Source of the DNA: Zygaena filipendulae
Lineage: Eukaryota; Arthropoda; Insecta; Lepidoptera; Zygaenidae
Direction: 5' to 3'
DNA length: 64,000 bases
Assembly (NCBI GenBank): GCA_907165275.2
Contig: OU015679.1
Coordinates: 1,116,001-1,180,000 of the forward strand
Part shown: positions 62,640 to 64,000 of the stretch, in pieces
How the letters are laid out: every line of letters starts with the position of its first letter
Numbering within the stretch: the stretch's first letter is position 1
Translations under genes and position numbers: made by a program
Notes under the pieces: model-generated
The model's input: the letters and a program-made list of their open reading frames with translations, nothing else
Databases searched by the model: none
What the model was told of the DNA's origin: nothing

Positions 62640-64000
62640 GACTCAGCAAATGTTGCCCGCCCCTGGTGGCGTACGCCGCATGCGATGGACGAGAACCCAA
62701 AATGCCAACGTCATGCGAGCGTACTTTAGGTCGATAGGGGGTGAAACCGGCGGAATAGGGGGCCCAACATTCTGGAACTTGCTGTTGGACCCCCTATTGA
62801 AGGACCTGGAAAGTGGGGGCGACTACTGCCAGGCTTTTGCCGATGATGTTGTCCTGATCTTCTCGGGGGATACAGCACTTCAGGTGCAAACGCGGGCCAA
62901 TGCGACCCTCGCGCGTGTCCGGGAGTGGGGAGTCCGAAATAAACTTAACTTTGCGCCACATAAAACTAAGGCTATGGTGATTACCAACAAATTAAAGTAC
63001 GACTCACCACTCCTGAACATGGGCGGGGCGAGCATTGACTTGTGCCGCGAAATCAAAATACTCGGCCTGACAGTTGACGACAGACTCACGTTCGGTACAC
63101 ACGTTGTCAACGTGTGCCGAAAAGCACTGGGTCTGTACCGTCAACTGTCTAGAGCCGCAAAGGTTCAATGGGGGTTGGAACCCGAGATCATCAGGACAAT
63201 ATACACTGCAGTAGTCGAGCCCACCATCCTCTACGCAGCGAGCGCATGGGCGCCTGCTGCGGAGAGGATAGGAGTCCGGAAGCAGCTGGATGCTGTGCAG
63301 CGCGGGTTCGTGCAGAAGCTTGTGAAGGCCTATCGAACGGTCTCACTGAACTCGGCCCTGCTACTCGCCGGAATACTTCCCCTTGATATAAGGGTCCGCG
63401 AGGCGGCATCTTTGTTTGAAACAAAGAAGGGGTATTCGCGGCGAGTGACAGGGGACCGAGAGGTGGAGAGCCCGATGGCCTTCACAAGCTTGCAGCACCC
63501 TTCCAAGCAGAAGGAGCTGGAGTTCAAGTGCGTGGTAGACGGTGCAGAAATGGAGCGGTGCGGGAATGAAGAGGAAATTATTTACACGGACGGGAGCAAA
63601 ATTGAGGGAAAAGTTGGAGCAGCAATGACAATTTGGAAAAATGGGAGGGAAATTAAAACAAAAAAGATGAAGCTAGAAAATTACTGCACCGTCTACCAGG
63701 CAGAACTGCTGGCGCTGCTCGGAGCCACTGAGCGCGCGCTACAGAGCAAGGCCAGGGTGACCAGCGTCTTTTGCGACTCGCGGTCCGCTCTTGAAGCAGT
63801 CGTTGGTGGGTTTCCCCTCCATCCCCTTGTAGCCGAAATTAATAAAAATATTGTAAAATTAGAAGAGAAAGGGAACGAAATTAAACTTTTTTGGATAAAG
63901 GCACATGTGGGATGGGAGGGAAACGAAAGGGCCGACGAGCTCGCAAAGGACGCTGCTCTGAACCTCAAGGTCAAACCCAAGTACGATCTGTGCCCCGTTT
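62640..64000 (+). pseudogene. Non-LTR RT with RNase H, 5'-truncated, runs off the window
   Basis: The frame is open from at least 62640 to the edge. RT has GGIGGPTFWNLL and the active-site FADD, followed by the thumb. RNase H has all four expected positions: YTDGSK, AELLALLG, CDSRSAL, and HVGWEGNERADELAK. An RT-RNase H arrangement points to the I/R1-type side of non-LTR elements; the clade is not assigned. The region 62480-62640 reads in the same frame as a Pro/Ser-rich stretch, and I cannot tell where the element starts. Confidence 0.75.

Overview
Organism and overall nature. The window looks like repeat-dense nuclear DNA of an insect, most probably a moth or butterfly. The clues are TAGGTACCTACC-rich LTRs, the ACCGACTTCC...GGAGGAGG module common in lepidopteran DNA, and the mix of BEL, CsRn1-type Gypsy, Jockey, CR1-type, DIRS, hAT and Tc1/mariner elements. 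I see no host gene, no rRNA or tRNA gene and no CRISPR. Almost every base can be assigned to a transposable element (TE). Superfamily calls rest on motifs read by eye; no database search was possible.

Layout, 1-34.7 kb. A minus-strand Jockey-type non-LTR element (copy 1, 16103 down past base 1) is split by two later insertions. One is a 2.7 kb TGTAAC...GTCACA repeat (copy A, 1187-3872, duplicated CCGG). The other is a Ty3/Gypsy element called G1 here (4053-14751, duplicated CAGC), whose leader carries a 3.0 kb hAT-type element (5434-8473, duplicated TTAGCATA). Next come a BEL/Pao remnant (16126-18708, minus) and a second Ty3/Gypsy element, G2 (18709 to about 34695, plus). G2 is split inside its integrase by a CsRn1-type Gypsy element, G3 (23243-33654, minus, duplicated GCCT). 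G3 is itself split in the last codons of pol by a full-length Jockey-type element (copy 2, 24213-29942, duplicated TCACGACTCG).

Layout, 34.7-47 kb. A Ty1/copia element (34695-43420, plus) is split by a second Jockey-type family (J2, 35576-39650, minus) and by a Tc1/mariner element (41519-43338, TA duplicated). A CR1-like 3' end (43421-44003) and a second 2.7 kb TGTAAC repeat (copy B, 44084-46791, duplicated ATTA) follow.

Layout, 47-64 kb. One CR1-type non-LTR element, N1 (minus, 60690 down to a (TTATCG)n tail at 47094-47263), is interrupted by a DIRS-type tyrosine-recombinase retroelement (49368-56784) and by TGTAAC copy D (56806-59190, duplicated TCAA). The DIRS recombinase gene is cut by TGTAAC copy C (53376-55525, duplicated CTAT). 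An R2-group element with a restriction-like endonuclease (60691-62478) and an RT-RNase H element that runs off the right edge (about 62640-64000) complete the window.

How the pieces relate. The genes do not form a pathway. Each element encodes, or once encoded, its own copying machinery, and most copies are broken by frameshifts, stops, deletions or nested insertions. The best preserved reading frames are Jockey copy 2 ORF1/ORF2, G1 pol and G3 pol. The most informative structures are the DIRS termini with an internal complementary region that predicts the circle junction used at integration, a family of four TGTRAC repeats of uncertain class, and a histone-type 3' stem-loop inside G3.
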